Shown: positions 33,453 through 44,915 of the stretch, piece after piece
Numbering within the stretch: the first letter of the stretch is position 1
Layout: the number at the start of each line of letters is the position of its first letter
Source of the DNA: Dictyophora rubrovolvata
Taxonomy: Eukaryota; Basidiomycota; Agaricomycetes; Phallales; Phallaceae
NCBI GenBank assembly: GCA_029959195.1
Contig: CP114125.1
Location: 186,001-250,000, forward strand
Length of the DNA: 64,000 nucleotides
Reading direction: 5' to 3'
Notes under the pieces: generated by a model
Told to the model about the DNA's origin: nothing
Seen by the model: the letters and a program-made list of their open reading frames with translations, nothing else
Database searches by the model: none
Position numbers and translations under genes: made by a program

Positions 33453-34713
33453 TCATGACGTCGCATTACTCAACAAAAACAAGGAAGGAAGCTGTCTCCA
33501 AAAATCGTCCCTACTAGCCTCAAGCGTGGAAAGAAACCGTGCTCGACAAGGTTCACAAGTCTGAGAAGGCCATGCGAAACAAGTTCCGCCATCTTTCATC
33601 AAAAAAAGCGGATCGCGATTGCGCAGCATCTCTACTTCGAGCTGATCTCCAAACTTGTACAAACCTCGAACACATTCGCTGGGATCCGAAGATATACAAT
33701 ATACATAATGTCCTTGCGTGGCTCGTTCAGTGGCCGTTTCGATGTATCCTTTAAAGACGTCGAATACCGCATCTCGCCCAACGGTGAGACATCGGAAATC
33801 TTCAACGCCCAAAAGTGAAAAGTCCGCGGTCCGTTCGCCTTCTAACACGCTACTTGCATATTTTTCGCGATCTTGTTGTCCCATCGTAGATTCTGATAAT
33901 CGACGATCGGCTGTCCCGCGTATCCGTGAGAGATGGTAAAAAGCGGCTGGTAGTATGCTTTGGACGCTGCATTTTCGGGCAAGGCGGATGGCTGAGCACG
34001 GTTCGGGGGTTAGACTGTCCATTGAAGACGTCCCCTCGCGGTTCTCTTTTATAACACCTAGTTCCCCTTCGTTCAAATCCCATTCACTCAGTGTTGACGG
34101 CCAATCTCGCTCTAGAAGATTGATAATACTTTCTCGGAGGTGGTCGACTTGATATTTGTTTGCGAGCAGCAGGATTCCTTCCCCTATGCGGAGTGTACTC
34201 GGGTCATGTTTTCTCCATGGTATGCATCTGTACAATGATGTGAATTATAGACTGGTTTTTAAGAGTTATGTGTTTTGAGCCAAACGGGTTACCTTGAGTC
34301 ATACAAAGCACCTAGAAACTTTTCGAGGTGTTCGGATTCATCTTGCAATCTAACCAGAGGAACAGAATCAAATAACTCGTCTTCTGGATGTACATGCATT
34401 GGCAGCGCGAGCATTCCTTCGAAAACTGGAGATGCGCGAAGAAGAAAGACGCGATCGACTTTGAACGCGGTAACGACATTGTTTTTTGTGTTGGGAAGCG
34501 AGAGTAGTACAATGTCTCCGTTAGAAAAGTACAAAGAAGAGTGTTTGATTATTTCTGGATGTGCTTCCAAGCGTCGCTTCTTTTGAGATTTAGAGGTGCT
34601 TTCTGCGTCAAGTGGAGGTGTTGGCCCGGTGTTTTGGTGAAGGCGATCTTGTTGGGATGGTGTTGAGCTGCTAGAGACTGCCTGCAACTGGCCAAAAGAT
34701 TCTTCAAACATGA
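33453..34713 (-). CDS. BTB/POZ domain protein
   Basis: Two exons (34713-34293 and 34227-33453) with a GT-AG intron. Residues about 55-140 form a BTB fold of the mushroom type: SLYFSNGDIVLLSL, then FKVDRVFLLRASPVFEGMLA and VPLVRLQDESEHLEKFLGAL. Exon 2 continues with the BACK-like helix region (GILLLANKYQVDHLRESIIN, then ARKCSVQSILPAAFYHLSRI) and a C-terminal segment with CxxC-type pairs (CEPCRARFLS). BTB proteins of this type dimerise and may bind Cullin-3; large families exist in Agaricomycetes. Start ATG 34713 (MFEESFGQL) is the first in frame. Frame intact; target unknown. Confidence 0.85.
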
Positions 34714-34963
34714 TCAAAGCAGGAATAATAAATGAGATGGTGAAAGAAATGGAATTAGGTGAAGTATTTACACGTGTATTAAGATAAAGTTATGGTGTCG
34801 ATGAGAAAGACAGTAGGCTTCGGAAGTTTCCTTCGGCAAACGGCGGCAGAAAGAGCTCGTCGGGCGCTTCGACGGTTCGACGGTGAGGAATGGGCGCCTG
34901 CCCACTGACACTCACTCACTCACTACTTTCGCACGTTCGGGTGTCTTTCCCCCCCTTAACTCC

Positions 34964-36273
34964 ATGTTACGCCTCTGGTGTTCGAAAGTCCCCTCCCTGC
35001 AACTCCTTGCAGCTGGAGTCTCCTCGTCTCTGCGTCGTCCTCACTGCCCACTCTCTTTGCCCAACCCCTCTTCCACGACGAACCCTATCACCACCACGGC
35101 CAGTCAACTACCTTCTCGTCGTCGACTCTCCAACTTTATGCTGGACCCGAAGTCTCTCATGGAGGACCTGGAGAGCGAACTCTTCAACTACACTACCGGG
35201 CGTTTCCTGCAAGTCTCCTGCATCTTGTCTCGTCTTTGTTTAACTCTGTAATGTGATTGTGATGTACTCACTCAGTGCCAACGACGCCCTTCGCCTCCGA
35301 GAGCGCAGGCGCGTCTTTGACATCCCCGGACTCTTTAGAATCATTGCTAAGGCACTCAACTGCAAGACTGAAGACATCGTGGGCTTTCGAAAGTCGGAGA
35401 GAGTACTATAAGTACAAGAAGCAGCCACCGTCGGATCATGCCAAGAACCTTCGTCGCTATCTCCGTCTCGCACCGTCGCTCGTGCCGGACGACGACCCCC
35501 TCAACGCTTTCTGCATCCGCCACCCCGACCTCACCGACAGCAATCTTAAGGTTTCGTCAGATTCCAGCGGCTTGCAGATCCTTAGCGTGTTGGACTGGCA
35601 GCACGCCGTTGTCCTACCCCTCTTCCTCCACGCCGGTATGCCCGACATCATCCAGAACGAAGAAGACGAGGTCTCTCGAAGTATGGCCGAGCCTAAGCTA
35701 CCAGACGACTTCGACGAGTTACCGGAAGAAAAGCAAGAATGGGAGATGGAGCTCCTCCGTCGTCGTCTTGTGCATTATCATTACAACCTGAGCACAGCGA
35801 CGTACAACAGGATCCACCACCAGGGTCTAGTCTATTCGTTGAATACTTTCCGTCGTCGCATATTCAATCATGCAACTGCTATGTGGGAGGGTGAGACGAT
35901 CAAGTTGCTGTATGCGCTGATAGATATGGTGTCTGGCTGGGGCTGGGCGAGTTTTGCGAAGGACGGCACGCGCACGCCATGTCCGGTCGCGTTCACGGAG
36001 GACGAGCGAGCTGCGGCGGAGAAGTTGTATCGGGCACTGGCGAATGCGGAAAGAGGTGAGAGGATGCTGAGGGACAGAGTCGGCTACGGGGAGGAGACCT
36101 GGGTCCCCGTCGCTCGCTACGAGGAAGCCAAGGCACTCGGTCAGGAGATGAAGCGGATGACATTGAAGGCATGTGCGGAGGACAAAGAGACGACGGGGGA
36201 GGAGTACGCTGTGATCGAGTCAAACTGGCCCTTGGACGATATGGACGAAGAGGAGTTAGAGGAGTACAAGTAA
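34964..36273 (+). pseudogene. AIM9/APH-type phosphotransferase gene lacking its N-lobe
   Basis: The N-terminal exon has an Arg/Ser-rich presequence-like start (ATG 34964) then ELFNYTTGRFL, spliced through a GC-AG intron (35209-35275) to NDALRLRERRRVFDIPGLFR and ALNCKTEDIVGFRK. These open the fungal AIM9-like aminoglycoside-phosphotransferase family. Instead of the glycine loop and lysine that should follow, that frame stops. A second frame begins at the same point with YYKYKKQPPSDHAKN, RHPDLTDSNLKVSSDSSG (catalytic HPD and Asn) and ILSVLDWQHAVVLPLFLHAG (DFG-equivalent DWQH), and runs intact to 36273. The kinase N-lobe is therefore deleted and the two halves are out of frame. The C-terminal half alone is a 300-residue frame but could not bind ATP normally. 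Confidence 0.72.
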
Positions 36274-36699
36274 GGAATCGTTTCAGCACAGAAAAAAAAA
36301 AAGAACACAACGGAATCCTCTGCTTCAACAACTGTCTTTTTGAGATCGCTGGTGGTGGTGTTACGCTTTGCCAGGTCTATCTCTTGAACGAATGTTTGCC
36401 TTAATAGTGCGTTTATATATCTCGCGTCCCTTGCTATTGTCCTTAAGTCTCACAATTTGCCCCATGGGGTACCGGTGGATTGCTTAGCAAATGATGTAGA
36501 GTCGAAGGTTGCGCGGGCTTTCAAGAAAAAGAAACCCCGGTGCGGTGAGGATCGACAGAGTTGGCCTGGAACGTAACATTGTAGGTAGCTAACTGTTGCC
36601 ATAGGCCACCACTTGTTGTACCAAAGAACTACACATTCCTCAATCATTTAAAAATGAAGCCATATACCGAATATGACGTCGAATAGGCAATTAATTACA
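36274..36699. other. Intergenic, nothing recognised
   Basis: No coding or repeat structure beyond a short A-run at 36290-36302. Confidence 0.4.
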
Positions 36700-37260
36700 C
36701 GGGTTAATAGACGGGGCCAAACCGTGCGACAGACGCGTAATTAAGAGAATTTACTAAGCGAATTTTGACCGTTAAAGGAGACGGTTAAAAAATTGGGTAA
36801 ACGTTGGGTTTAACATTTTATTGTTAGAAACCCAATTCTTACATAAGGTTTAAAGAAGCTAAACAATTGATTTTAAATGCGTCAATGGGGCTTTTACTAA
36901 TGTTATTAAAACTTAGTTTCGTTCATTAGCTTTACTAGTGATTAAGACAATTTTAAACCAGTTAATCGTTGGAACATGGATGAAACTGGTCTTATGAAAG
37001 GTATAGAAGATAATGAATTAGTTTTGAGAAGTTTTTAAAGTTGAATTTCTCAGAGGACAAGCCTTTCCAACAGAGGAGTACAAATCTCCAATGCCCATAA
37101 AGCCCCACTTTCCCAGTTGGGCCAGTCTTCTAATGTCACAACTTGTAAAGCGTCAAAACACACAAAGAATGAATGCTATACTCGCTGCCGAGTTGGAAAC
37201 TGAATCTGATGAAGAAAGTGGAGTCAGGATTAGATGACAAACTTGACAAGAGTAAACTCA
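36700..37260 (+). mobile_element. pogo/Fot1-type DNA transposon remnant
   Basis: The plus strand contains WNMDETGLMKGIEDNELV around 36975-37025, the second-aspartate block of DDE transposases of the pogo/Fot1 branch (consensus NMDETG). It is followed by a C-terminal tail-like stretch (PIKPHFPSWASLLMSQLVK, RQNTQRMNAILAAE) in another frame. Both ends of the coding region are missing or scrambled, the DNA is AT-rich, and no terminal inverted repeats were found. Confidence 0.7.
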
Positions 37261-38492
37261 AGCAAAAGCTTAAAAAGAAGATTGAGGGGAGAAAAAAAAG
37301 GATCAATTATACGTATATACTTTACATAATGTACTACATAGTGCACGTGCAAATCCACGCATTATAATATAATGAACTTGGCCTAAGTTCATGGCATATA
37401 ACCGTTACAGCGTCTAATATCCCAAAATGGTAAGTACCACCCACCACCGCCCACTTCAGTCAGGAAGAGAGCGCCAGAGAGCCCAGGATGGAGAATATGA
37501 ACCATTCTGCAACCATTCCGCTTCTTTTTCTTCTTCTTCGCCATTGGGTAATAACATGAGCGGTTCGACAATGGGTGGTTAAGACTAGGGTTAACGCTAA
37601 CGTTAACAAGATCGCGGTCAGGGCGCTTATTTTTTGCCTCCTCTTGCAGCGGCCGACGAATGCCGGAATAAGCTGCAACGCGGCTTCGAAGCTGAACTCG
37701 GGCTGAACCAAGCGTGAACTCTAAACTTGAATGTCGTGTGTACAACTCGACACTCATTTCTATGTATGGACAAACTCTGATACTAAATCGCTGAGATAAG
37801 GTTTCATCAAACGATAGAAACATATCTGGTGAAGAATATAAATATACGGAAATAACTTTTCAAATGAGGTCAGCCCTCATCTCATGCCATTTCAAAATTG
37901 TACACGTATGTCGGATTTTTATGAAGCTGTTTTGTTTAGTATTCAAACGAAGGATAAGCTAATTAATTGGTCTTCGCTGAAACCAAGGCCATGCATCTGG
38001 GTTCCGCGACTGATTGTACTTGATGAGAATCTAGTATCCATTTGTAGAGGTACGTACTGCCTCGTATCAGGAAACCTCCTTATTTTGACTCCTGTTTGGT
38101 CCCCTATTCCTCCTATTAGAAGTGTCCTTGAACAATTGACTCATTGACGGGGCGTGCTGCCCGTCTTTTTTCTTGGCGAATGCTATGTTGTAACTAGTGT
38201 AACTAGTGAACGTTGACTGCTGCCCGCAGCCCGCCTATCAGCTGCCAGCTTCTCAGGCTCGAACTAAACTTTAATCGTTCAAAGAATTCAGGACCAAGAT
38301 TATATTACTTGGTTATTGCGCCCAATGTTAATATTCTAGCGAGGGCATTGGCTGACCTGGACTATGACGGAGTAGGAAGATGCCGCCACAGGACGGGCTA
38401 GCCCCACTACATATAACAAGAGTATTCCCCCCGCCGTGTGCGTTCCACCACGGTTTTTTTCGGGCGAGCACCGCCGCCCGTTTCATCAGAAA
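37261..38492. other. Intergenic, nothing recognised
   Basis: Short open frames on both strands carry no recognisable motifs. Confidence 0.4.
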
Positions 38493-38503
38493 ATATATAA
38501 AAG
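38493..38503 (+). promoter_or_regulatory. TATA box of the FAD oxidase gene
   Basis: ATATATAAAAG lies about 100 bp upstream of ATG 38604. Confidence 0.5.
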
Positions 38504-38603
38504 TATGGCTTCTTAATCCCCTCTACGGGCGAGTTCTCATCGCAGTCCTAGTCCCTTAATCCGATCCCACACATAACTTTTCCTTCCATCTCTCCCTCAA
38601 GCT

Positions 38604-40507
38604 ATGGGAACAGCCCTCTCTTGTTTAAAGAAACCAAAACAGTCGGCCCCACCGTCTTCGCACACCGACTTCCTGAAGGCTCTTTCGAAATCGGGTATCA
38701 AAGGAAAGATACGCGAGAAAGGCAGTATTGAATATTCTTTCGATATCATTCCTTGGAATCTTCGTTGTCAGCCGAAACCTCTTGCTGTGGTATATCCACT
38801 CAACGCAGAAGAAGTCTCGACGGTGGTCAAGATAGCAGCGAAATATGGCGTTCCGGTTCAACCGCGCAGTGGAGGGCACAGTTATGGGTCTTACTCACTT
38901 GGCGGTAGAGATGGGGCTTTGGTAGTTGATCTCGGTAAAATAAGCAGTGTCGTTGTAGATCAGAAGACTTGGAAAGCAACCATTGGGGGAGGGACCAAGC
39001 TAAAGGAAATCACGAATGGACTTTTCGAGCAAGGAAAGCGCACTATCGCTCATGGAACTTGCCCTCAAGTTGGTATCGGGGGACATGCCACCGTTGGTGG
39101 TCAAGGACCTCTTAGTCGACTATACGGACTCACTTTAGATCATGTCGTGGAAGCTGAAGTCGTGTTGGCCGATGGAGCTATAATGACAGCCAATGAGAAA
39201 ACAAATGCGGATCTTTTCTTTGTACGTGTCCTGAGTTATCTATATATAAAAAAAGCCAAGCTAACATATTATGTTCCCCACTGTATCCCAAAACAGGCAA
39301 TACGAGGTGCTGGCGCTTCCTTCGGCATCGCCACAAAATTTATCGTAGAGACACATCCTGCACCTGAAACTGTAACGCACTACTCATTCCAAATTAAATA
39401 CGGCTCTCCCGACGAACTTGCGGAGATCTTTTTGAAGTGGCAAGAGTTTATCTCCTCGCCTGTCGTAACCAAGGATCCCCTTTACAACTGCGTCCTCAGT
39501 ATTACCAATGGTCTGATCCTCGTTCAAGGATCCCGATTTGGAAAAATCGAAGAGCTACAAGCGTCGGAAATATACGTTTCCTTGAAAGACAAGTTTGGTG
39601 TTGATATTACTTCTCACGAACTGGATTGGATTGGAAGCATCTTGAACTGGGCGACGACTGGTATAGAAAACCTCGCGGGGGGTTTGGTGAGCTTGATATG
39701 ACGAAAACGTATCAGCAAAAATAACCGTGTTTTCTATAGAAAATTCCGATGTATATGAAAAGTCTGAGTGTTAGACAGGACAAACTGCTTACGCCAGAGG
39801 CAGTTAAAGCGTGGTTTGAGTATATGCATAAACATTCACCCAGTGATTGTGTACGTCCTTTTATGTTCATTTTGAAAGAACAAATTTTTGATAAAAATGA
39901 TTTTGGTACTAGGTATGGATTATCCTAGGTATTTAATTTTTATGGTTTTAGCCAACACACAGCCTAAGCAGCTTTTCGTCCCACCATTTAGCTGATCTTG
40001 AAGCTGGACATATCTCGGAGATTCCTAACGATGCCACAGCTTATTCATTAAGAGATTGCTTGGTAAAATTTAGACATTTCGTTTGAAATATCTTAGAATT
40101 AACTCAATTAATTGTTACAGTATGGGATGTGCGCCTACTCGATTGGAGGAATACCCTATCCCGATGACGGGGTAGCTTTCCTGAACGGCATGTTCAAAAC
40201 CATCACAACTCACATGCCAGACGGAAAATTTGGTGTATACCCCGGATACGTCGAGTAAATATCACTTTTCCCACACCTTTTGCGCTTATCTTTATAACTG
40301 ACCTCCCATCCCTTCAGCCCTTTCCTCCCCAAATCACAATATCCAGAATTATTCTGGGGTAAGAACTATGCACGATTACTACAAATCAAGAAGAAATACG
40401 ATCCGAATAATGTGTTTTGCAATCCTCAGTCTGTCGGTGCTGATCAACCATCACCTCCGAAACCTGCGTTTAGGATTGAGAATTCCAAACCTGTTTTGAA
40501 TATTTAA
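38604..40507 (+). CDS. BBE-like FAD-linked oxidase with an N-terminal acylation-type motif
   Basis: Six exons (38604-39221, 39297-39686, 39740-39850, 39952-40062, 40121-40254, 40318-40507), GT-AG introns, 517 residues. Family blocks: the FAD-binding PCMH core VPVQPRSGGHSYGSYSLGG (His available for 8-alpha-histidyl FAD), GTCPQVGIGGHATVGGQGPL (Cys and second flavin contact, as in bicovalent members), AIRGAGASFGIATKF, and the C-terminal BBE block NYARLLQIKKKYDPNNVF. Relatives oxidise alcohols, sugars or alkaloid precursors and release H2O2. Most are secreted, yet this one begins MGTALSCLKKPKQ with no hydrophobic signal. Gly2, Ser6 and Cys7 followed by Lys fit N-myristoylation plus palmitoylation, implying cytosolic membrane attachment (inference). 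The segment around the 39850/39952 junction is shorter than usual for the family. Frame otherwise intact. Confidence 0.88.
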
Positions 40508-40960
40508 TCATCATCTTTTTGCTTCTAATCTAACAAGAATTGTTAATATTCAATTGGTATCATCTCTCATTCAAGAATATGCAATGTTTTTTATGATAAT
40601 AAATGTACGACCCATCATGATGTTTATAAATATATCTATTTCGCCATAATTCACGTAATTTTATACTCGGACGTGCGTTACTCGAGTTTACTGCTTAAAT
40701 ATTCAACCCTTGTGATTTCAGGCCAAGGGTAGCAAATCGTGTTTGATCAGTGTTCAAAGGGATAAGTGTAACTCTGGTATTTTGTTGCTAATAAACGTCA
40801 GAACAACAACAGCTAATAAGGTGTACTCGTGCGGCTGGCACTGGAGCTATAAAACGGTGGCGAAACCTCGTTCCTCAGAAAGTCTAATCGCGTGTAAAAA
40901 GATTATAAAATGAAGTGTATGTAGCTTTGACGAATCAGTGGATAACTTGAAACCCGGGTG
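40508..40960. other. Intergenic between convergent genes
   Basis: AT-rich 3' flanks; no gene seen. Confidence 0.45.
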
Positions 40961-43552
40961 CTATTTGCCGTATCTTCCCCCAGAACCAGCGGAAACAGCG
41001 ACGGCGGAAGAAACAGGCTTCAAGAGATTATGAGTACCATTAGAGAAGTTTTTGACTTGTCGAGCAGCAGAAGCAGCCCCAGTAGAATTAGGGCTCTTAG
41101 AACCCCCAGAATGAGTAAACAGAGGAGCTCCAAGGCCCAGACCGATACCATTGGCAACCACAGCTGGTGTATTGGTATCGCGGTTACCAGACATCGGACC
41201 TAATGTGAGTGATTGCAAACAGTTAAGAGCATCAAAATTCGCTGAAATACCAGACATCGAAGAATATGCATGTGCCAAGGGGTTTAGTTGACTGCCGGTT
41301 GATTGTTTTCTGCCATTGACTGCTGTACCATTGACAGTCGTGGGATCGTGAACTTGAGAGCGCGTGACAGTAGCCGTGTTCTGCGATTGCATTGGTACTT
41401 CGAAAGCGTTATTGAAAACCCGACTGCCAGTGTCGCTGTAGGAATTGGCGCGATGGTGCGTCTTGGCTAATGTCGGAGAAGCCATTTCGAGGGGATTGAG
41501 CACAGCATTAACATGGTTCGAATTAGATCCGTAAAGAAGGGGCTTAAGATTGTCAAGTTGCGCCTGTAGTTGGTTCAAGGTTGCGTTCAGGGGTTGAAGC
41601 TGAGGAGGTACGCAAAGCTGATCAAACAATTGTTTCGGGAGCTCTATGTAGGATTTCATGACCTGAATATAGTATCGATGAGCAAGTACAGTACGTACGA
41701 CAATTCTGCTGTTGCAACCCTGCTTGCAGGCGTGCATTGTCTGGCGATAGTACAGGCTGTCCATCAAACCTAGAACAGAACGGAGGCGACATGAATTGAG
41801 CCTTAGTTTTGTTACCTCTGCTAAGTGATACAAATGGGTCCTCAGATTCTGTGAATAAATCTTGCATGTTCATGGGCAACCCGGACGCTATTGTAGGACC
41901 GCTTGGCATGCCAATTCGAGGTGAAGTTATCTGAGGCGTAAACGCTTGAGTAGTTGACGCCTAAAGAAGATGGGATAAATGCGCATAATTATCCATCATT
42001 GATGTTTGTCTTTTACCAATCGTAGTGCATATTCGGCTTCTGAGAAGACTTGAAGACGTTCGCTGTATCCACGAATTGTTCGTCCGTGAAGCTTAGAGCG
42101 AACATCCTGTGCAGCGGCTTGCGATTCCAACCTGAAATAAATAATTGATAAGTGTTGGCTCCTCGAAAATCGGGTGAAGATGAAAACATCGGTAGTACTT
42201 GACGAAGGCAACGAGGCGTGGTGGCTGCACACGAGTATCCGCGAAAAATCTACTGCTCTTGACGGGATGTGGCGCTACCAAGATGCGTAAAGTCGGAACA
42301 TCAACGTTCATAGGAAGCCTACAAGAAATGTTTACGTTGTCAAATCCAGGTAAGATCCCGACTGACCCTTCAATATAAATATCCGCTCCAGGCGAGGTAG
42401 AGTCGTCGACTGCGACGGGTGTAATTGGGTTCCTTGAGACCGTTCCCTGATGGGAATATACATTGGGTGATTGTTGCTGTGGGGTTAGGTCGACTAGAGA
42501 CGGCGATGTAACTGTTGAATCTGCAGCGCTTCGGTTAATCTTATGAGCTTGCTGAAGAGGGATTAGAGAGGAATTGTCAAATATTGAAGGCAATACATGA
42601 CGTGCCTTGGCGAAAGTTGGATGAAGGTTGTGGTGTGAGCGTAAAACATCGATGCATTGTTGTGCCGCTTCTATTGAATCAAACCTATTTGGATGGTAAT
42701 TTTAGCCAGTTACAGTTACATCAATGAGAAAAAGAAATCGAATGTACAGAACAAAACCATAACCACTACATCATAAGAGTCATCAGAGAAATTCAGAGAC
42801 GATGAAAAAGCAACATACGACGGATGATCAGAAAGTTGACGAGTAAATGTTCGACAGCTAAGGACAGTCCCAAATTGGGAAGCGAGAGCGTATAATTGTT
42901 CGGCTTTGAAGTGAGGAGGAAGGCCATTAATATATACATTAGTTGTCCTACGATAATTGTCAGTTCAAGAATGCAAAAACAATTATCAAACAAACTGTAA
43001 AGGGTTGGGGGTTTTAGTGGAACAAGCAGTCTTAACGGCCTGTGGTGACGTTTCTGAAGAAGCTCTTTATTCATCATTCTCATCGAAAAAGGCAAATTTG
43101 TCAAACACACCTGTTTGAGGCTTACTGGGAGAACAAGGTTGCTGGCTATTGGATATATCCGTCGTGGCCTCTTCGTTGAGCTGCGAGACCTGTTGTCCTG
43201 CAACACTGGCGGTTGCATCAGGATTTGCTTTCCCGGATTCTCCAGACGACGCCAATGAAATACGTAGTTTTTCCGAAGGAGATTCGGGTTGACCAATACA
43301 AGTTACGGAAGATGGGGGTGTTGAAGTCAAGACTTGAAGTGTAGCAGAAGAATGAATTGGAGTAGTAGGCTGGATAGCAGATGATGCAGAAGACAGTGAT
43401 GACAATGGTGATAGACTCGATGAAGCATCGTCACCGACTTCTTCTTTCTGAGATGACGGAGCCATCGGAGGTGTATTTGGAGAAGCAACTAAATTGACAG
43501 TTTCGGGATGAGCAGAGGCAGTTAGTGATGGAGAATTTGACGAGGATGTCAT
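40961..43552 (-). CDS. RNA-binding protein with two RRMs, MSSP/RBMS-like
   Basis: ATG 43552 opens a Ser/Pro-rich disordered region of about 150 residues. RRM1 follows as TTNVYINGLPPHFKAEQLYA, ASQFGTVLSCRTFTRQ and GYGFVLFDSIEAAQQC; the RNP-1 core GYGFVL lies on an 18-nt exon (42748-42765). RRM2 is ADIYIEGLPMNVDVPTLR to LVAFVKLESQAAAQDVRSKL and YSERLQVFSEAEYALRL. The long C-terminal region is rich in Asn, Ser, Gly and Ala and ends GSGGRYGK at 40961. At least nine exons, GT-AG introns. The first intron (about 43092-43035) and the following junctions were chosen so that SKPQT-ETSPQAVKTACSTK-TNVYINGLP reads through. Splicing near 41700-41820 is uncertain. Relatives bind single-stranded RNA and affect mRNA fate. 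Confidence 0.85.
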
Positions 43553-43835
43553 TGCAAATTTGAGAGAAATTTGAAAAAAAAAGAATCCTGTTTAAAGTAG
43601 TAAGTATATATAAAACGATGGTTGTTCTAAGGTGATGTTGATATGCTGTGGGTTTGATATTGGCGGACGAAGGCGAATGAGTTTGAGACGCGAGGAAGAA
43701 AAAGAAGGGAAAGATGCAACGAAGGGGATATTTTGCGGGTATCTCTTATAAAGAGAGCTGCGGACATTGCGCGGGGACCGCAGGATGAAGGTATCACTCA
43801 TCCTTTTTCGACGCGACCAGTGGAAGTAACGTTTG

Positions 43836-43855
43836 ACGCGTGACGCGTTACGCGT
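43836..43855. promoter_or_regulatory. Triple ACGCGT (MCB-like) array with 7-bp spacing
   Basis: ACGCGT occurs at 43836-43841, 43843-43848 and 43850-43855, each offset by exactly 7 bp, about 285 bp upstream of the RRM gene ATG (43552). In yeasts this hexamer is the MBF-bound G1/S box. Confidence 0.55.
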
Positions 43856-44319
43856 CGTGTGACATGCGTTGACACGTGACATTAACACGACAGTTCAAAG
43901 CAATTACACCGACAATTCTCCGTATTGCTCCACTATGCATTCGCCCAGACTCACCGACCGCCACAGCACCTGTAAGCTATACCGGGTCTTTTTCACATAT
44001 CAGATTCACGATTCACGAGAGAATAATGAGTCTCCAATCAGAGTTTGAGAATTCCCTTTAAGACGTTACAGGATTTATGAATTGATATTGAGGAAATGGA
44101 ATAAATGTAGAATTTTAAAAAATGGTTAGAAATTACAGGACACACCATATAAGAATATGTGATTAGTGTGAGAGAGATAAATGCAAGCTAATAGACAAAT
44201 AATCGAGCATTTAATATGTAATCGACGCGTCAAAGTACGTTTTCTCTACTAACCTTCGTATGCTACAGTTGAGGAAAATTGCTGAGTTTACAAGTTAGTC
44301 AGACTAAAGTCGCATAAAA
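43856..44319. other. Intergenic, nothing recognised
   Basis: AT-rich, with a single further ACGCGT near 44225. Confidence 0.4.
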
Positions 44320-44547
44320 CTATCTCTGACTGTTTGCGAGACCCGGGGTGGTGCTTTCCCGTAGGTTGGCTTTAAGCTCCGAATCGGTGGCTACTATCTT
44401 TTCGATAGCAACATGTATTTCCAATGCAAACTTTTTCATGGATTTCTTCTTCCTCAAGCGAAGTGGATCAAATGTGCCGGCATCATTCAAGTTATCCGCA
44501 GTACTAGGCCCACAGCAGGGCATGAAACAAGGTCGACACGTTGGCAT
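44320..44547 (-). CDS. Small cysteine-starting hypothetical protein
   Basis: A 75-codon frame from ATG 44547 reads MPTCRPCFMPCCGPSTADNL, then RLRKKKSMKKFALEIHVAIE and a helical tail. Four cysteines in the first 12 residues could be lipidation sites. No family recognised, and the frame may be one exon of something larger. Confidence 0.35.
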   Translation of the reverse strand: MPTCRPCFMPCCGPSTADNLNDAGTFDPLRLRKKKSMKKFALEIHVAIEKIVATDSELKANLRESTTPGLANSQR

Positions 44548-44915
44548 TCTTTTTTGTCTGGTTACATCTGGATGAATATTACATATGTATATACAATGAT
44601 GTGTACTTACCTCAACAAGGATGTGGGGTGTTTTTTAACCAATGAAGTGGAACGACAACATGCCGAACTTTAAATATGCAGCGAGACGATAAACTGGACT
44701 GCCAAAGCTGAACAGTGGACAAATTGTCCTAGGCTTGTTTATACCATTGTGTGGGATAAGGACTTGGACGTGGTTCCGGACAGAGCCAAGTAGCGCACAC
44801 GAATTATCAAGTTGAGCGAGCAATGATAGGGGTACAAGCAATATTTACAAAATTGGAGCTTATACATGTTCGAATGACTTAATCATAACCAGAAAAACAT
44901 ACATTTTGCATTTCA
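44548..44915. other. Intergenic, nothing recognised
   Basis: No coding or repeat structure seen. Confidence 0.4.

Noticed and set aside
39911-39951. Possible micro-exon VWIIL in the FAD oxidase between 39850 and 39952
   Set aside because: It would leave a 23-nt intron, too short to splice. A single 101-nt intron (39851-39951) keeps the frame.
43067-43091. Stop codon after FDENDE as the end of a separate protein in the RRM gene
   Set aside because: A GT-AG intron starting at GTGTGT removes this stretch and joins KPQT to ETSPQAVK, leading into RRM1.
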